Part shown: positions 26,025-35,440 of the stretch, piece after piece
Layout of the letters: each line of letters begins with the position of its first letter
How positions within the stretch are numbered: the stretch's first letter is position 1
Notes under the pieces: generated by a model
The model's input: the letters and a program-made list of their open reading frames with translations, nothing else
Told to the model about the DNA's origin: nothing
The model's database searches: none
Assembly: GCA_937960435.1 (NCBI GenBank)
Contig: CALGPN010000010.1
Location: forward strand, 1 to 64,000
Source: an uncultured Desulfosoma sp.
GTDB lineage: Bacteria; Desulfobacterota; Syntrophobacteria; Syntrophobacterales; DSM-9756
Direction: 5' to 3'
Length of the DNA: 64,000 bases
Translations under genes and position numbers: made by a program

Positions 26025-27155
26025 ATGTGTCGGCTCTGTGCCTTGACGAGCTCGGAACCATTGTCTCCCATGAAAGCCATCGAAGCTTTGGACGTCATGC
26101 GTGAAGGCCACGACGGCTCAGGGGTGGGGCTTTTCTTAAGCGACCTTGGAGGCCCCTGGGAAGAGTTGGAAGGAGCGCCCATTCTCTCCGGGATCTTCAC
26201 CAACGACGGCCTGAAACGGCTGGATCGGTTCATGATGGAAATCGGTTTCATGACCAAATACAAGCTCTCCATCAAGACGCCGAAGAGAACCCCGCCCGGC
26301 GTCCCGAAGCGGGATGTGTACCTGATCCGCGCCTACGAACTGCCGGAGGAATGGGATCAGCTGCCGCCCCAGGAAATCCGGAACCGTCTTCTGGGGGTGC
26401 GGCTTCAGCTGCGCGAGATGGGCCAGGAAAAGCAAGACATGATCGTGTTCAGCTTCTGGCCCGACTGCATCATGATTAAAGAAATCGGCGACCCCATGAC
26501 CGTGGCCGAATACCTAGGCTTGGACCGCAAGGAACTCCGCGCCAGGATCATCTTGGCCCAGGGACGCCAGAACACCAACTACGCCATCAATCTCTACGCC
26601 TGCCACCCCTTTTTCATCCAGGGGATGGCCACCATGACCAACGGCGAGAACACCGCTTTTGTCCCCATCCGCGAGTTCCTCTCTTCCCGCGGTTTTCCGG
26701 GCTACGTGGGCTACCAGTCGGATTCGGAGGTCTTTACGCATATCCTGCACTACACGCAGCATTTTCTAGGACTCGGTCTGGAACACTACAAACATGTCAT
26801 CACGCCGCTTCAGGACGAGGTGCTGGAGACTCATCCGAACGGGCCCTTTTTGAAGCACATCAAGCGAAGCTGCCGGCGGCTCATCATCGATGGCCCGAAC
26901 TGCGTCATCGGCTGCCTTCCGGACAAGCGGCTTTTTATGGTTCAAGACCGCAAGAAACTGCGCCCGGGCGTCGTGGGCGGAAGACCCGGCCTATATGCCT
27001 TTTCGTCGGAAATGTGCGGTCTGGACGCCATGATTCCCGACCGGGACAAATCAAAAGACATCCAACCGATGCATCTCGACACCGTGATCGTCGGAGCGAA
27101 TCGCCAGGAGGTTCGTCTATGCTCTCAGATGGACACATTGCCCCCAGTTCTTTGA
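26025..27155 (+). CDS. glutamate synthase, glutaminase (class II amidotransferase) domain protein
   Basis: Separate amidotransferase subunit of an archaeal-type glutamate synthase, 376 residues, that hydrolyses glutamine to supply ammonia. It begins MCRLCAL: after removal of Met the cysteine becomes the N-terminal nucleophile. DGSGVGLF and the NYAINLYACHPFF to NGENTAF region are typical of class II glutaminases. The start at 26025 is fixed by the need for Cys2 and by AAGGAG upstream. It overlaps the next gene by 37 bp, so translation is probably coupled. In most bacteria this domain is fused into a single large GltB. Confidence 0.88.
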   Translation: MCRLCALTSSEPLSPMKAIEALDVMREGHDGSGVGLFLSDLGGPWEELEGAPILSGIFTNDGLKRLDRFMMEIGFMTKYKLSIKTPKRTPPGVPKRDVYLIRAYELPEEWDQLPPQEIRNRLLGVRLQLREMGQEKQDMIVFSFWPDCIMIKEIGDPMTVAEYLGLDRKELRARIILAQGRQNTNYAINLYACHPFFIQGMATMTNGENTAFVPIREFLSSRGFPGYVGYQSDSEVFTHILHYTQHFLGLGLEHYKHVITPLQDEVLETHPNGPFLKHIKRSCRRLIIDGPNCVIGCLPDKRLFMVQDRKKLRPGVVGGRPGLYAFSSEMCGLDAMIPDRDKSKDIQPMHLDTVIVGANRQEVRLCSQMDTLPPVL

Positions 27156-28753
27156 GTCTCCGAGACCTGCCGTGGCAGGTTCACTGGAGCTTGGAAAAAT
27201 GCACGCTGTGCGGCCGCTGCACGACCGTGTGCCCTGTGCATGCCATCGAGCTCGGCGTGTTCCGGAAGCGCATCCTGGAGACGGCCTTGGGCATCACACA
27301 GGCTCCGTCCAACGTTTTTAAAGTTTTTTACGGCATCCGGCAGAAAACGGATCCCGCCTACGCCTGCATCGGCTGCGGCATGTGCTCTCTGGTGTGCCCC
27401 AACGACGCCATTATGCCGTACCGTTCCGAGGAAGCGGACAAGCTGCGGTTCCACATCAACCGGGGCGGGCAGCCGCGGCGCCGCGGCGGCCGGCGCAATG
27501 TGCCGGGGGGGATCCTGGACCGCATCAAGTTCATCCGCATTTCCATGCTGACCGACCCAGCCTTGGATGCCGGCCGGCATGAATTCGAACTGCGCAGCCT
27601 CCTGGGGCGTGTCCTGCCTCCCGAGGAAAACCTCAGACGGCTCAAAGAAGACGGCTGGATTCCCCCTGTTCGGGAAATCTATCCGCTCATTATCGGCGGC
27701 ATGTCTTTCGGGGCTCTTTCCCCCACCATGTGGGAAGGACTCCAGATGGGCGTGGCGTACCTCAACGAGGAACTGGGAATTCCGGTGCGCATGTGCACCG
27801 GGGAAGGCGGTTGCCCTCCGCGCCTTTTGCGCTCTCGATTCCTCAAATACGTCATTTTGCAGATCGCCAGCGGCTATTTCGGCTGGGATGAAATCATCCA
27901 CGCCATTCCGGAGATGAAGGAGGACCCCTGCGCCATTGAAATCAAGTACGGGCAAGGCGCCAAACCCGGGGACGGCGGCCTGCTCATGTGGTACAAGGTC
28001 AACAAGCTCATCGCCGCCATTCGGGGCGTCCCGCCCGGGGTCAGCCTGCCCAGCCCGCCGACCCATCAGACCAAATATTCCATTGAAGAAGCCGTGGCCA
28101 AGATGATTCAGTCCATGTCCATGGCGTGGGGCTTTCGCGTGCCCGTTTACCCCAAGATTTCCGGTACATCGACGGCCTTGGCGGTCCTGAACAATCTCAC
28201 GCGAAACCCCTACGCTGCAGGATTAGCCATCGACGGCGAAGACGGGGGCACCGGCGCCGCGTACAATGTCTCCATGGACCACATGGGCCATCCCATCGCC
28301 TCCAACATCCGGGACAGCTATCTCACCCTGGTGAGGCTTGGAAAGCAGAACGAGATCCCGCTGTTTGCCGGAGGCGGCATCGGGAAAAACGCCAATTTGG
28401 CCGCCAACGCCGCCGCGCTCATCATGCTGGGAGCGAGCGCCGTGCAATGCGGCAAGTACATCATGCAGGCCACGGCCGGCTGCCTGGGGTCCGAATCGGA
28501 TCGGTGCAACGTCTGTAACATCGGCGTGTGTCCCAAGGGGATCACCTCCCAGGACCCCCGACTGTACCGGCGGCTCGATCCCGAAAAGGTCGCCGAAAGA
28601 CTTGTGGACGTCTTTCTCGCCTTCGATACGGAACTGAAAAAAATCGTCGCTCCCCTCGGACGCTCCACGTCCTTGCCCATCGGAATGTCGGACGCCTTGG
28701 GGATTGATGACCCAGCGGCGGCTCAACGGCTGCAGATCGCTTATGTGGTCTAA
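27119..28753 (+). CDS. gltB: glutamate synthase, FMN-binding synthase domain with ferredoxin-like N-terminus
   Basis: Central synthase subunit of 544 residues that forms glutamate from 2-oxoglutarate and ammonia. Two N-terminal 4Fe-4S motifs, CTLCGRCTTVCP (about residue 28) and CIGCGMCSLVCP (about 83), suggest electron entry from ferredoxin or the downstream subunit. The FMN barrel has YPLIIGGMSFGALS and AIDGEDGGTGAA, and the 3Fe-4S segment is CLGSESDRCNVCNIGVC. AGGAGG precedes the ATG at 27119. It has the architecture of the archaeal / Desulfovibrio-type enzyme. The GXGXG domain is missing here and is in the next gene. Confidence 0.9.
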   Translation: MLSDGHIAPSSLSLRDLPWQVHWSLEKCTLCGRCTTVCPVHAIELGVFRKRILETALGITQAPSNVFKVFYGIRQKTDPAYACIGCGMCSLVCPNDAIMPYRSEEADKLRFHINRGGQPRRRGGRRNVPGGILDRIKFIRISMLTDPALDAGRHEFELRSLLGRVLPPEENLRRLKEDGWIPPVREIYPLIIGGMSFGALSPTMWEGLQMGVAYLNEELGIPVRMCTGEGGCPPRLLRSRFLKYVILQIASGYFGWDEIIHAIPEMKEDPCAIEIKYGQGAKPGDGGLLMWYKVNKLIAAIRGVPPGVSLPSPPTHQTKYSIEEAVAKMIQSMSMAWGFRVPVYPKISGTSTALAVLNNLTRNPYAAGLAIDGEDGGTGAAYNVSMDHMGHPIASNIRDSYLTLVRLGKQNEIPLFAGGGIGKNANLAANAAALIMLGASAVQCGKYIMQATAGCLGSESDRCNVCNIGVCPKGITSQDPRLYRRLDPEKVAERLVDVFLAFDTELKKIVAPLGRSTSLPIGMSDALGIDDPAAAQRLQIAYVV

Positions 28754-28781
28754 AGAAGACCGACCATGAGGTGAACAAACG

Positions 28782-31121
28782 ATGCAACACAGTTTTCTGC
28801 AAGACGCTTATTGGATTTCCGGGCGGGAACAAGGTCGACGTCTGGAATCGCGAATTTTGGAAGAACGCCTTCAACAGGCTTTGGCCCAAGGCCATCGCCG
28901 ATTGGAAGTGGAAGCCTTCGGGCAGCACGGCATCGGCGGCCGCCTGTGGCGCTCCAACGGCGAACCCGTCCATGTCACGGTGCACGGCACGGCGGGGCAG
29001 CGATTGGGCTCCATGGGCTTTCCCAACACGGTCATCGAAGTCTTGGGGCCCGCATCGGACGACGTGGGCTGGTTGAATGCCGGCGCGGAAATCATCGTGC
29101 ACGGCCATGCCGCCAACGGTGTGGCCAACGCCATGGCTCAAGGCAAGATCTTCATCGCCGGAAGCATCGGCGCCCGCGGCATGACCATGACGAAACACAA
29201 CCCGCGGTTCGCCCCCCCGGAACTGTGGGTGTTGGGATCCGTCGGCGATTATTTCGCGGAATTCATGGCCGGGGGAATCGCCGTGGTGTGCGGCCACGAA
29301 CCCGCCAACCCCGACAACGTGCTCGGCTATCGGCCCTGTGTCGGCATGGTGGGCGGAAAAATCTTTTTTCGAGGTCCCCACGGGGGATACAGCCAAGCCG
29401 ACGCCAAGCTTGTGCCCCTGAACGACGACGACTGGCATTGGCTGGTCAAGAATCTGCAAAACTTCCTGGAAAAAATCCGCAAAACGGAACTCTTCCCGCT
29501 CTTTGCCCAACGCAGTCAATGGCAGCTTTTGGCGGCGCGGAGCCCCCACGAAAAAGCGGCCGCGCCGAGAAAACCTATGAGCGTTTTTCATCGGGACGTG
29601 TGGGAACGGGAATTGGGGCCCGGAGGCCTCATCGGCGACCTCTCCGATTTGGACCGAAGCCCCATCCCGGTCATCGTCACCGGAAATCTTCGCCGTTATG
29701 TGCCCATTTGGGAAAACAAGAAATTCGCCGCGCCGTGCGAGGCCTCATGCCCGACGGGAATCCCGGTTCACGAACGTTGGCGCCTCATTCGGGAAGGACG
29801 TGTGGATGAAGCCGTGGACATGGCCTTGGCCTACACGCCTTTTCCCGCCACGGTCTGCGGCTACCTGTGCCCCAATTTGTGCATGCAGTCGTGCACACGG
29901 CAGGGATTGCGCATGGCACCCGTGGATGTGACGCAGCTGGGCAAGGCGAGCCTCAAAGCTCAGCTTCCGGAACTCCCTCCGCTCAGCGGCAAAAAATTGG
30001 CCGTCATCGGCGCCGGACCTGCAGGGCTTTCGGTCGCTTGGCAACTGCGCCGCAAAGGGCACGAAGCGGTCCTCTACGATCGCAGCCGGGAATTGGGTGG
30101 GAAGATCACGGCGGCGGTCCCCAAGAGTCGGATTCCCGACGAAGTGGTCCAAACGGAACTGGAACGCATTCGCTCAGCGCTGCCCCATGTTTTTTTGCAA
30201 CAGGAATTGACCAAGCAGGACATGGAACAGCTCAAGGCGGATTTCGACATCATCGTCATCGCCGTCGGCGCGCAAAAACCGCGTCTGCTGCCCGTGCCCG
30301 GAAAAGAACGGCTCATCCCCGCCTTGGATTTTCTCCAAAAATCACGGCGGGATCAAATCCAGGTAGGCCGCCGTGTGGTGGTCATCGGCGCCGGCAACGT
30401 GGGCTGCGATGCCGCCACGGAAGCTTATCGGCTCGGAGCCGAAAAGGTGACACTCATCGACATTCAGGAACCCGCTTCTTTCGGCAAGGAACGGCAGGCG
30501 GCACAAGCGGCCGGAGCCGAATTTCGGTGGCCGTGTTTCACCAAGGCGGTGACGGAACAAGGCGTGGAGCTCACCACGGGGGAACTGCTTCCGGCCGATA
30601 CGGTGATCGTCGCCATCGGGGACCACCCGGACCTGGAATTCCTGCCGGAGACCGTGGAGACGGAACGCGGCTTTATCAAGGTGGACAACCATTACCAGAC
30701 CAGTGATCCCCAAATCTTTGCCATCGGCGACGCCGTCCGTCTGGGCCTTTTGACCGACGCCATCGGCGCGGGAAGAAAGGCGGCTCAGGTCATCGACGAT
30801 ATCTTGAACGGACGTCGGCCGAAGCGGTCCATGCGTCCCACGATCGATCCTCGGCGGGTTAAGCTGGAATATTTTGATCCGCGTCGGCTGGGCTTCGACG
30901 GGGTGGACCAATGCGCCGGGGAATGTGCTTCTTGCGGTTCTTGCCGAGACTGCGGCATCTGCGTCTCCATGTGCCCTCAGGCGGCCATCCGCCGCGTGGG
31001 CGGCGCCAACGGCGACTTCGAGATGGTGGTGGATGCCGAGCGGTGCATCGGCTGCGGCTTTTGCGCCGGGGCATGCCCCTGCGGCATCTGGAACCTGGTG
31101 GAAAACGATCCCATGGAATAA
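28782..31121 (+). CDS. GXGXG domain fused to GltD-like FAD/NAD(P) oxidoreductase with C-terminal ferredoxin motifs
   Basis: A 779-residue fusion. Residues 1 to about 250 are the glutamate synthase GXGXG beta-helix domain (GHAANGVANAMAQGKIFIAGS, GARGMTMTKHNPRF). Residues about 310-690 resemble GltD: a cysteine-rich N-terminal section (CEASCPTGIPVHE, CGYLCPNLCMQSCTR), a FAD fold at VIGAGPAGLSVAW, an NAD(P) fold at VVIGAGNVGCDAA and the ATG-like FAIGDAV. Two further 4Fe-4S motifs end the protein (CGSCRDCGICVSMCP, CIGCGFCAGACPCG). It should deliver electrons to the synthase subunit. It is the last gene of the operon, ahead of a strong terminator. Confidence 0.9.
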   Translation: MQHSFLQDAYWISGREQGRRLESRILEERLQQALAQGHRRLEVEAFGQHGIGGRLWRSNGEPVHVTVHGTAGQRLGSMGFPNTVIEVLGPASDDVGWLNAGAEIIVHGHAANGVANAMAQGKIFIAGSIGARGMTMTKHNPRFAPPELWVLGSVGDYFAEFMAGGIAVVCGHEPANPDNVLGYRPCVGMVGGKIFFRGPHGGYSQADAKLVPLNDDDWHWLVKNLQNFLEKIRKTELFPLFAQRSQWQLLAARSPHEKAAAPRKPMSVFHRDVWERELGPGGLIGDLSDLDRSPIPVIVTGNLRRYVPIWENKKFAAPCEASCPTGIPVHERWRLIREGRVDEAVDMALAYTPFPATVCGYLCPNLCMQSCTRQGLRMAPVDVTQLGKASLKAQLPELPPLSGKKLAVIGAGPAGLSVAWQLRRKGHEAVLYDRSRELGGKITAAVPKSRIPDEVVQTELERIRSALPHVFLQQELTKQDMEQLKADFDIIVIAVGAQKPRLLPVPGKERLIPALDFLQKSRRDQIQVGRRVVVIGAGNVGCDAATEAYRLGAEKVTLIDIQEPASFGKERQAAQAAGAEFRWPCFTKAVTEQGVELTTGELLPADTVIVAIGDHPDLEFLPETVETERGFIKVDNHYQTSDPQIFAIGDAVRLGLLTDAIGAGRKAAQVIDDILNGRRPKRSMRPTIDPRRVKLEYFDPRRLGFDGVDQCAGECASCGSCRDCGICVSMCPQAAIRRVGGANGDFEMVVDAERCIGCGFCAGACPCGIWNLVENDPME

Positions 31122-31127
31122 AGCCTG

Positions 31128-31150
31128 CGGGGGGCCAACGCCCCCCGTTT
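31128..31150 (+). terminator. rho-independent terminator of the glutamate synthase operon
   Basis: An 8-bp stem (CGGGGGGC / GCCCCCCG) with a 4-nt CAAC loop is followed by TTTCTC, seven bases after the stop codon. Confidence 0.7.
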
Positions 31151-31218
31151 CTCACGGGCACATTGTCGCTAGGTCTGAGGCCGCCTTTTCAAGGCTACGG
31201 CTTTTCCCGGAAATTCGC

Positions 31219-32031
31219 TCACCCTTTCACGACGCGCACATCGGCCAAAGTGCGCCCCAGGAAACGTTCCCCGATGGTTTGAAACCGAAGCGGCACATCG
31301 GTCACGTAGTAGACGTATTGCGGCGACCCGCCTTCCATCGCCGCCAGGCCAGAAGCATGGAGCACGTCGGCGGTCTGCTCCGCCATGGCTTCGGCCGAAT
31401 CCACCAACTGCACGCCGGGGCCGGCCACCTCCTGCAAGAGGGGTTTCAAAAGGGGGTAATGGGTGCACCCCAGCACAAGGGTGTCGATGGGGTGGCAGAG
31501 CACGGGCTTGAAGTATTCCTGGGCGGTGAGGCGCGTCACGGGGTGGTCCAGCCAGCCTTCCTCCACAAGAGGGACGAACAAAGGGCACGCCTGGGAAAAG
31601 ATGCGCACGGACGGGTCATAGCGGTGAATGGCCCGGGCATAGGCGTTGCTATTGATGGTGGCCGGCGTGCCGATGACGGCCACATACCGAGCCCGCGTGA
31701 CACTCACGGCGCTTCGGGCTCCCGCGTCGATGACGTCCAAAACGGGCACGGGGGACACGTCCTCCACCACGTGTCGGGCCACGGCCGCCATGGTGTTGCA
31801 GGCAATGATGAGGAGCTTGACGCCTTTTTGCAGCAAAAACTCGGTGATTTCCCGGGCGAACCCGCAAATGGTTTCCACGGATTTCACCCCGTAGGGCACT
31901 CGAGCCGTATCCCCGAAATAGAGAATGCTTTCAAAAGGCAGCCGCTCCATAAGGGCCCGAACCACGGTGAGCCCCCCTACCCCAGAGTCGAAAACGCCGA
32001 TGGGCAGCTGCCGCGTCGTTTCTGATTCCAC
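31219..32031 (-). CDS. murI: glutamate racemase
   Basis: Cofactor-independent racemase of 270 residues that supplies D-glutamate for peptidoglycan. IGVFDSGVGGLTVVRAL is at residues 11-27, YFGDTARVPYG at 38-48, and the first catalytic cysteine C78 is in IIACNT. The second cysteine is in LVLGCTHYPLL. The GTG at 32031 gives the family's usual length and has AGAGGAT upstream; a longer frame back to 32286 has no family similarity. It is followed downstream by the convergent glutamate synthase operon and its terminator. Confidence 0.93.
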   Translation of the reverse strand: MESETTRQLPIGVFDSGVGGLTVVRALMERLPFESILYFGDTARVPYGVKSVETICGFAREITEFLLQKGVKLLIIACNTMAAVARHVVEDVSPVPVLDVIDAGARSAVSVTRARYVAVIGTPATINSNAYARAIHRYDPSVRIFSQACPLFVPLVEEGWLDHPVTRLTAQEYFKPVLCHPIDTLVLGCTHYPLLKPLLQEVAGPGVQLVDSAEAMAEQTADVLHASGLAAMEGGSPQYVYYVTDVPLRFQTIGERFLGRTLADVRVVKG

Positions 32032-32143
32032 GCGTGTTTTATCCTCTCTTGGTCTCGAGCGCTTCCCCGCGCCCGGTTCGCTGCGGCCAATTGCCGATCC
32101 GATGCCGCGGGAGCAAAAGATCTCGGCTTTCGGGCTTCGACGG

Positions 32144-32987
32144 TCACCGCCGACGGGAGCCCCCCAAAATGGTGCCGAGAACGTTTCGAATGATGGCCCG
32201 ACCGATCTGGCTCCCCACGGTTCGTGCGGCCTGCTTGACCATGGCTTCCACCAAGCCCTGGCGCCGACGGGTCCCAAACAAAACATCCCCGAATGACCCG
32301 CGATCCTCGGCCCCTCGGCCCGCCTTCGACCGCTCTGCCTCGGGCTTGCCCATGTCCCTTCGGAGCGCCCTTTCCTTCAGGATTTCATAAGCCGATTCCC
32401 GATTCACCGGCGTGTCGTATCGGCTCCCCACGGGACTGCGATCCATTACGGCAGCCCGCTCCTCCGGTGTGATCGCCCCGATGCGGCAGCGTGGCGGGCA
32501 GATGAGGGTCCGTTCCACAGGCAGGGGAATCCCCTTTTCCTGGAGCGTGGACACCAACGCTTCGCCCACACCCAATTGCAGCAGGGTCTTGGCCACATCG
32601 AGCCGTGGGTTGGGAACGAACGTTTCCGCGGCGGTTTTCACCGCTTTTTGATCCCGAGGCGTGTAGGCCCGAAGCGCATGCTGGATGCGGTTGCCCAGTT
32701 GGCCCAGGATGTCGTTGGGCACATCGTCGGGAAACTGGGAACAGAAATACACTCCGACACCCTTGAATTTTTTCGTCAATCGTTCCAGGGAAGGCCAGCC
32801 CCGCCACATCGCCTTTCACATCGGCCATAAGGACGGGCACGCCAAGTCGCGAAAACCCTTCGGCCAGAACCAACAGGGAAACGGTCTTGCCCGTGCCGGT
32901 CGCCCCGGCGACAAGGCCGTGTCGATTGCCGTAGCGGGAAAGGAGGTATACGGGTTTTTCCCCCTTTCCGATGAGAATGCGGTCCAT
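32144..32987 (-). pseudogene. decayed HerA/DUF853-type ATPase (internal deletion and frameshift)
   Basis: The N-terminal part, from the ATG at 32987, encodes [20 protein letters not shown], then [20 protein letters not shown] (Walker A) and ADVKGDVAG, the normal start of the DUF853 / YjgR-like HerA family. After about 60 residues it runs out of family similarity. The family C-terminal part ([53 protein letters not shown]) continues in a different frame to 32144. The family middle, including Walker B, is missing. The junction is near 32790-32815. The remnant spans 844 bases, about 280 codons, against roughly 480-520 for the family. Confidence 0.85.
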
Positions 32988-33047
32988 TTCTTTCTTCCCC
33001 CTGTGCCGAAAGGTCACCCCGCGTCAACAAGATCTCTCACGGCCCAT

Positions 33048-33794
33048 TCAGAGCCCCTGGTTCACTTCCCACATGACCCGCCAGACCTTTTCCACCGCTG
33101 GCGCCAGATGCCACTCTTCAGGCCGGGTGACGAAATCTTCCGCCCCTCGGGCGAATCGGTAAAAGTGCACGGTGCAGCCCCGGTACTCTTGGTCGTCCCC
33201 GTTCCAGCGCACAAAGTTTCCTGGGAAGATCCCGGCGACTTTCCAGCCGCCCTTCAGGCACCACTGCTGGGTGATATCATGCCAGGTTTCGCAAAAAGTG
33301 GTGAAATATTCCGCTCCGGTTCCGGCCGCAACCTTTCTCACGAACGCGCGGAGTTGGGCGGTCAGGTTTTTCCGGCGAAAACCCGGCAGGGTGGTGACGA
33401 GCGAAAACTCCACCTGGAGGTTTTTTTCGTACTTGGTGAGCACCGACCCGCTGACAACCTCGCCCGTCGTGACATCCTCCAGGACCGCCATGCAGTACAC
33501 TTTGTCATGGGCATCGCTTTCCCATCGATCCCAGAGCGCCACCCAACGGGAATACTCCCCAGGGTCCAGAAGGAATTCGTGGGGTGAGCCGTAGAGTTCG
33601 GGGTATCCCAAGCGCCACAGCCGTGCGGCCGATTCCACGAGATCGGTCCGCAAAAGGGTCACCCGATACTTTCCCGGCTCCACCTCCACAGGGTCCAACT
33701 TGGGCCATATGATCCGTTTCGTGGACACAGGCCGGGTGCGGCACGTGGTCGCCATCTTCCGATAGGGTGCGACGCCTTCCAAGGAAATCGCCAT
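33048..33794 (-). CDS. GNAT-like acetyltransferase
   Basis: A 248-residue protein with a GNAT fold. A beta strand EVVSGSVLTKYEKNLQVEFSL leads to TLPGFRRKNLTAQLRAFV, which corresponds to the acetyl-CoA-binding motif A. The following EYFTTFCETWHDITQQWCLKGGWKVAG resembles motif B. The substrate is unknown. AAAGGAGG precedes the ATG on the minus strand. It lies between the decayed ATPase and an iron alcohol dehydrogenase, probably as an independent gene. Confidence 0.8.
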   Translation of the reverse strand: MAISLEGVAPYRKMATTCRTRPVSTKRIIWPKLDPVEVEPGKYRVTLLRTDLVESAARLWRLGYPELYGSPHEFLLDPGEYSRWVALWDRWESDAHDKVYCMAVLEDVTTGEVVSGSVLTKYEKNLQVEFSLVTTLPGFRRKNLTAQLRAFVRKVAAGTGAEYFTTFCETWHDITQQWCLKGGWKVAGIFPGNFVRWNGDDQEYRGCTVHFYRFARGAEDFVTRPEEWHLAPAVEKVWRVMWEVNQGL

Positions 33795-33957
33795 AATGCT
33801 CCCTCCTTTCCATCCCGCCTTTGTCTCTTTACGCGGAAGGTGCGGCGGGGACGCTCACGCTCCTCATTGGTCCCTTTATGGCAAAACTTTTTGACCAAAG
33901 GCCCATTGCCTTTTCCCCTTCACGAAATCGCCGGATGCGATTTCCCGTGGTCTTAGG

Positions 33958-35124
33958 TCACAGGGCTTTTCTCAGGACGGCCATGATTTCCGATTCCGTC
34001 GCCCGCCTGGGGTTGGTGAAGATGGCCGGATCCTCCAGAGCTTGTCGCGCGATGGTGGGACAATCCTCTTCCTTCACGCCGATGGCGCCGAGCCGCTGCG
34101 GCATCCCCACGTCCCGTCCCAGGGCCCTTATGGCTTCCACGGCCTTTTCGGCACGGAGTCGCGTCGATTTCCCGGCGGCGTCTTCCCCCATGATCGTGGC
34201 GATTTCGGCAAGGCGCTCCATACATCCCAACAGATTGTACTCCAACACCCACGGGAGCAACACGGCGTTACATAGCCCGTGCGGCAGGTTGTAGAGGCCC
34301 CCGAGCTGATGGGCCACGGCGTGGACCGCTCCGACCCCCGCGCTGTTGCACGCAAGCCCGCCGAGATATTGCGCGTAGGCCATGGCCGCCCGCGCTTCCA
34401 TATCGGCGCCGTGGGCGACGGCCCTGGGAAGATACTCGGCGATGAGTCGGATCGCCTCTAAGGCGCAGGCATCCGAAAGCGGGGTGGCGCTTCGGGAAAG
34501 GTAGGCTTCCACAGCGTGGGTGAAGGCGTCCATGCCGGTTTGGGCGGTGAGTTCTGGCGGCAGGGTCACCATGAGGCTTGGGTCGTTCACGGCGATGCGC
34601 GGCGTCAGCCGCCAGTCCACGAGGGTCAGCTTCGTCCTTTTCGCCACATGGGTGATCACGGCAAACCGGGTGAGCTCGCTGCCCGTCCCTGCCGTGGTGT
34701 TGATAGCGATGAGAGGCGGCAGGGATCGCTTCAGTTTGTTGACGCCGACAAAATCCCAGAGCGCCCCGTCGTGGGCGGCCATGACGCCGATGGCTTTTGC
34801 CGCATCGTGGGCGCTTCCACCCCCTAGGGAAATGAGCAAGGCCCCTGGAGTCGCTTTGTAGAGCTCGTAGCCCCGCGCTGCACACTCTTCCGTGGGGTTG
34901 GCGACCACCTCGTCAAAGACCGTCACGTCCAGTTTCGATGCCTCGTTCAAGACCTTGAGAACCTCTCCGGCGATCCCCGCCGCCACGACGCCCGTGTCGG
35001 TGCACAGCACGGCCCGGTTCGCGGAAAAGGCCCGGAGATATCCCGGGAGCTTCCGAAGAGCCCCGACCCCGAAGAGGCTTACCGGTTGACCGAAAAAGTC
35101 CGCATATCGCGTCATGTCGCCCAT
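33958..35124 (-). CDS. iron-containing alcohol dehydrogenase
   Basis: Group III NAD(P)-dependent alcohol dehydrogenase of 388 residues. The nucleotide-binding motif GGGSAHDAAKAIG is at about residue 98, and AINTTAGTGSELTRFAVIT matches the family block. Metal ligands fall in the segments MDAFTHAVEAYL and VAHQLGGLYNLPHGLCNAVLLP, which keep the expected Asp/His residues. GGAGG precedes the ATG. The physiological alcohol cannot be told. It is divergent from the acyl-CoA synthetase gene. Confidence 0.93.
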   Translation of the reverse strand: MGDMTRYADFFGQPVSLFGVGALRKLPGYLRAFSANRAVLCTDTGVVAAGIAGEVLKVLNEASKLDVTVFDEVVANPTEECAARGYELYKATPGALLISLGGGSAHDAAKAIGVMAAHDGALWDFVGVNKLKRSLPPLIAINTTAGTGSELTRFAVITHVAKRTKLTLVDWRLTPRIAVNDPSLMVTLPPELTAQTGMDAFTHAVEAYLSRSATPLSDACALEAIRLIAEYLPRAVAHGADMEARAAMAYAQYLGGLACNSAGVGAVHAVAHQLGGLYNLPHGLCNAVLLPWVLEYNLLGCMERLAEIATIMGEDAAGKSTRLRAEKAVEAIRALGRDVGMPQRLGAIGVKEEDCPTIARQALEDPAIFTNPRRATESEIMAVLRKAL

Positions 35125-35440
35125 GTGGTTCCTCCGCGCCCGTGTGCCGACCCGGCGGGCTCCGCGTCACCCGTGCCCTGAGCCCCAAAGCCCGCCAGGC
35201 TCATCCGGCGAATGCCGGCTTGGATTTTCCTCTTTCGGTGGAACGGCCGAGTTTTCATCTTGCCGGAAAAACTTCCGGTTCACACGTACCGCCGGCTTGT
35301 CCTCGTGTCAATTGCCGCCCATAATCATGAAGCTTTCGACCTTCAGCGCGTGGGTCACATTTTTTCGGTGATCCTCCCCCAAGACGCGCTATATTGGCGA
35401 GGTTCATCAAAAACTCCAGCACACACGAGGTGTCGGCCCT
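35125..35440. other. divergent intergenic region between the alcohol dehydrogenase and acyl-CoA synthetase genes
   Basis: This 316-bp gap must carry two divergent promoters. A TATATT hexamer at 35390-35395 (five of six -10 bases) is a fair -10 box for the plus-strand gene, but no matching -35 box was found at 16-18 bp. A GAGGTG ribosome binding site precedes the plus-strand start. Nothing else was recognised. Confidence 0.4.
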
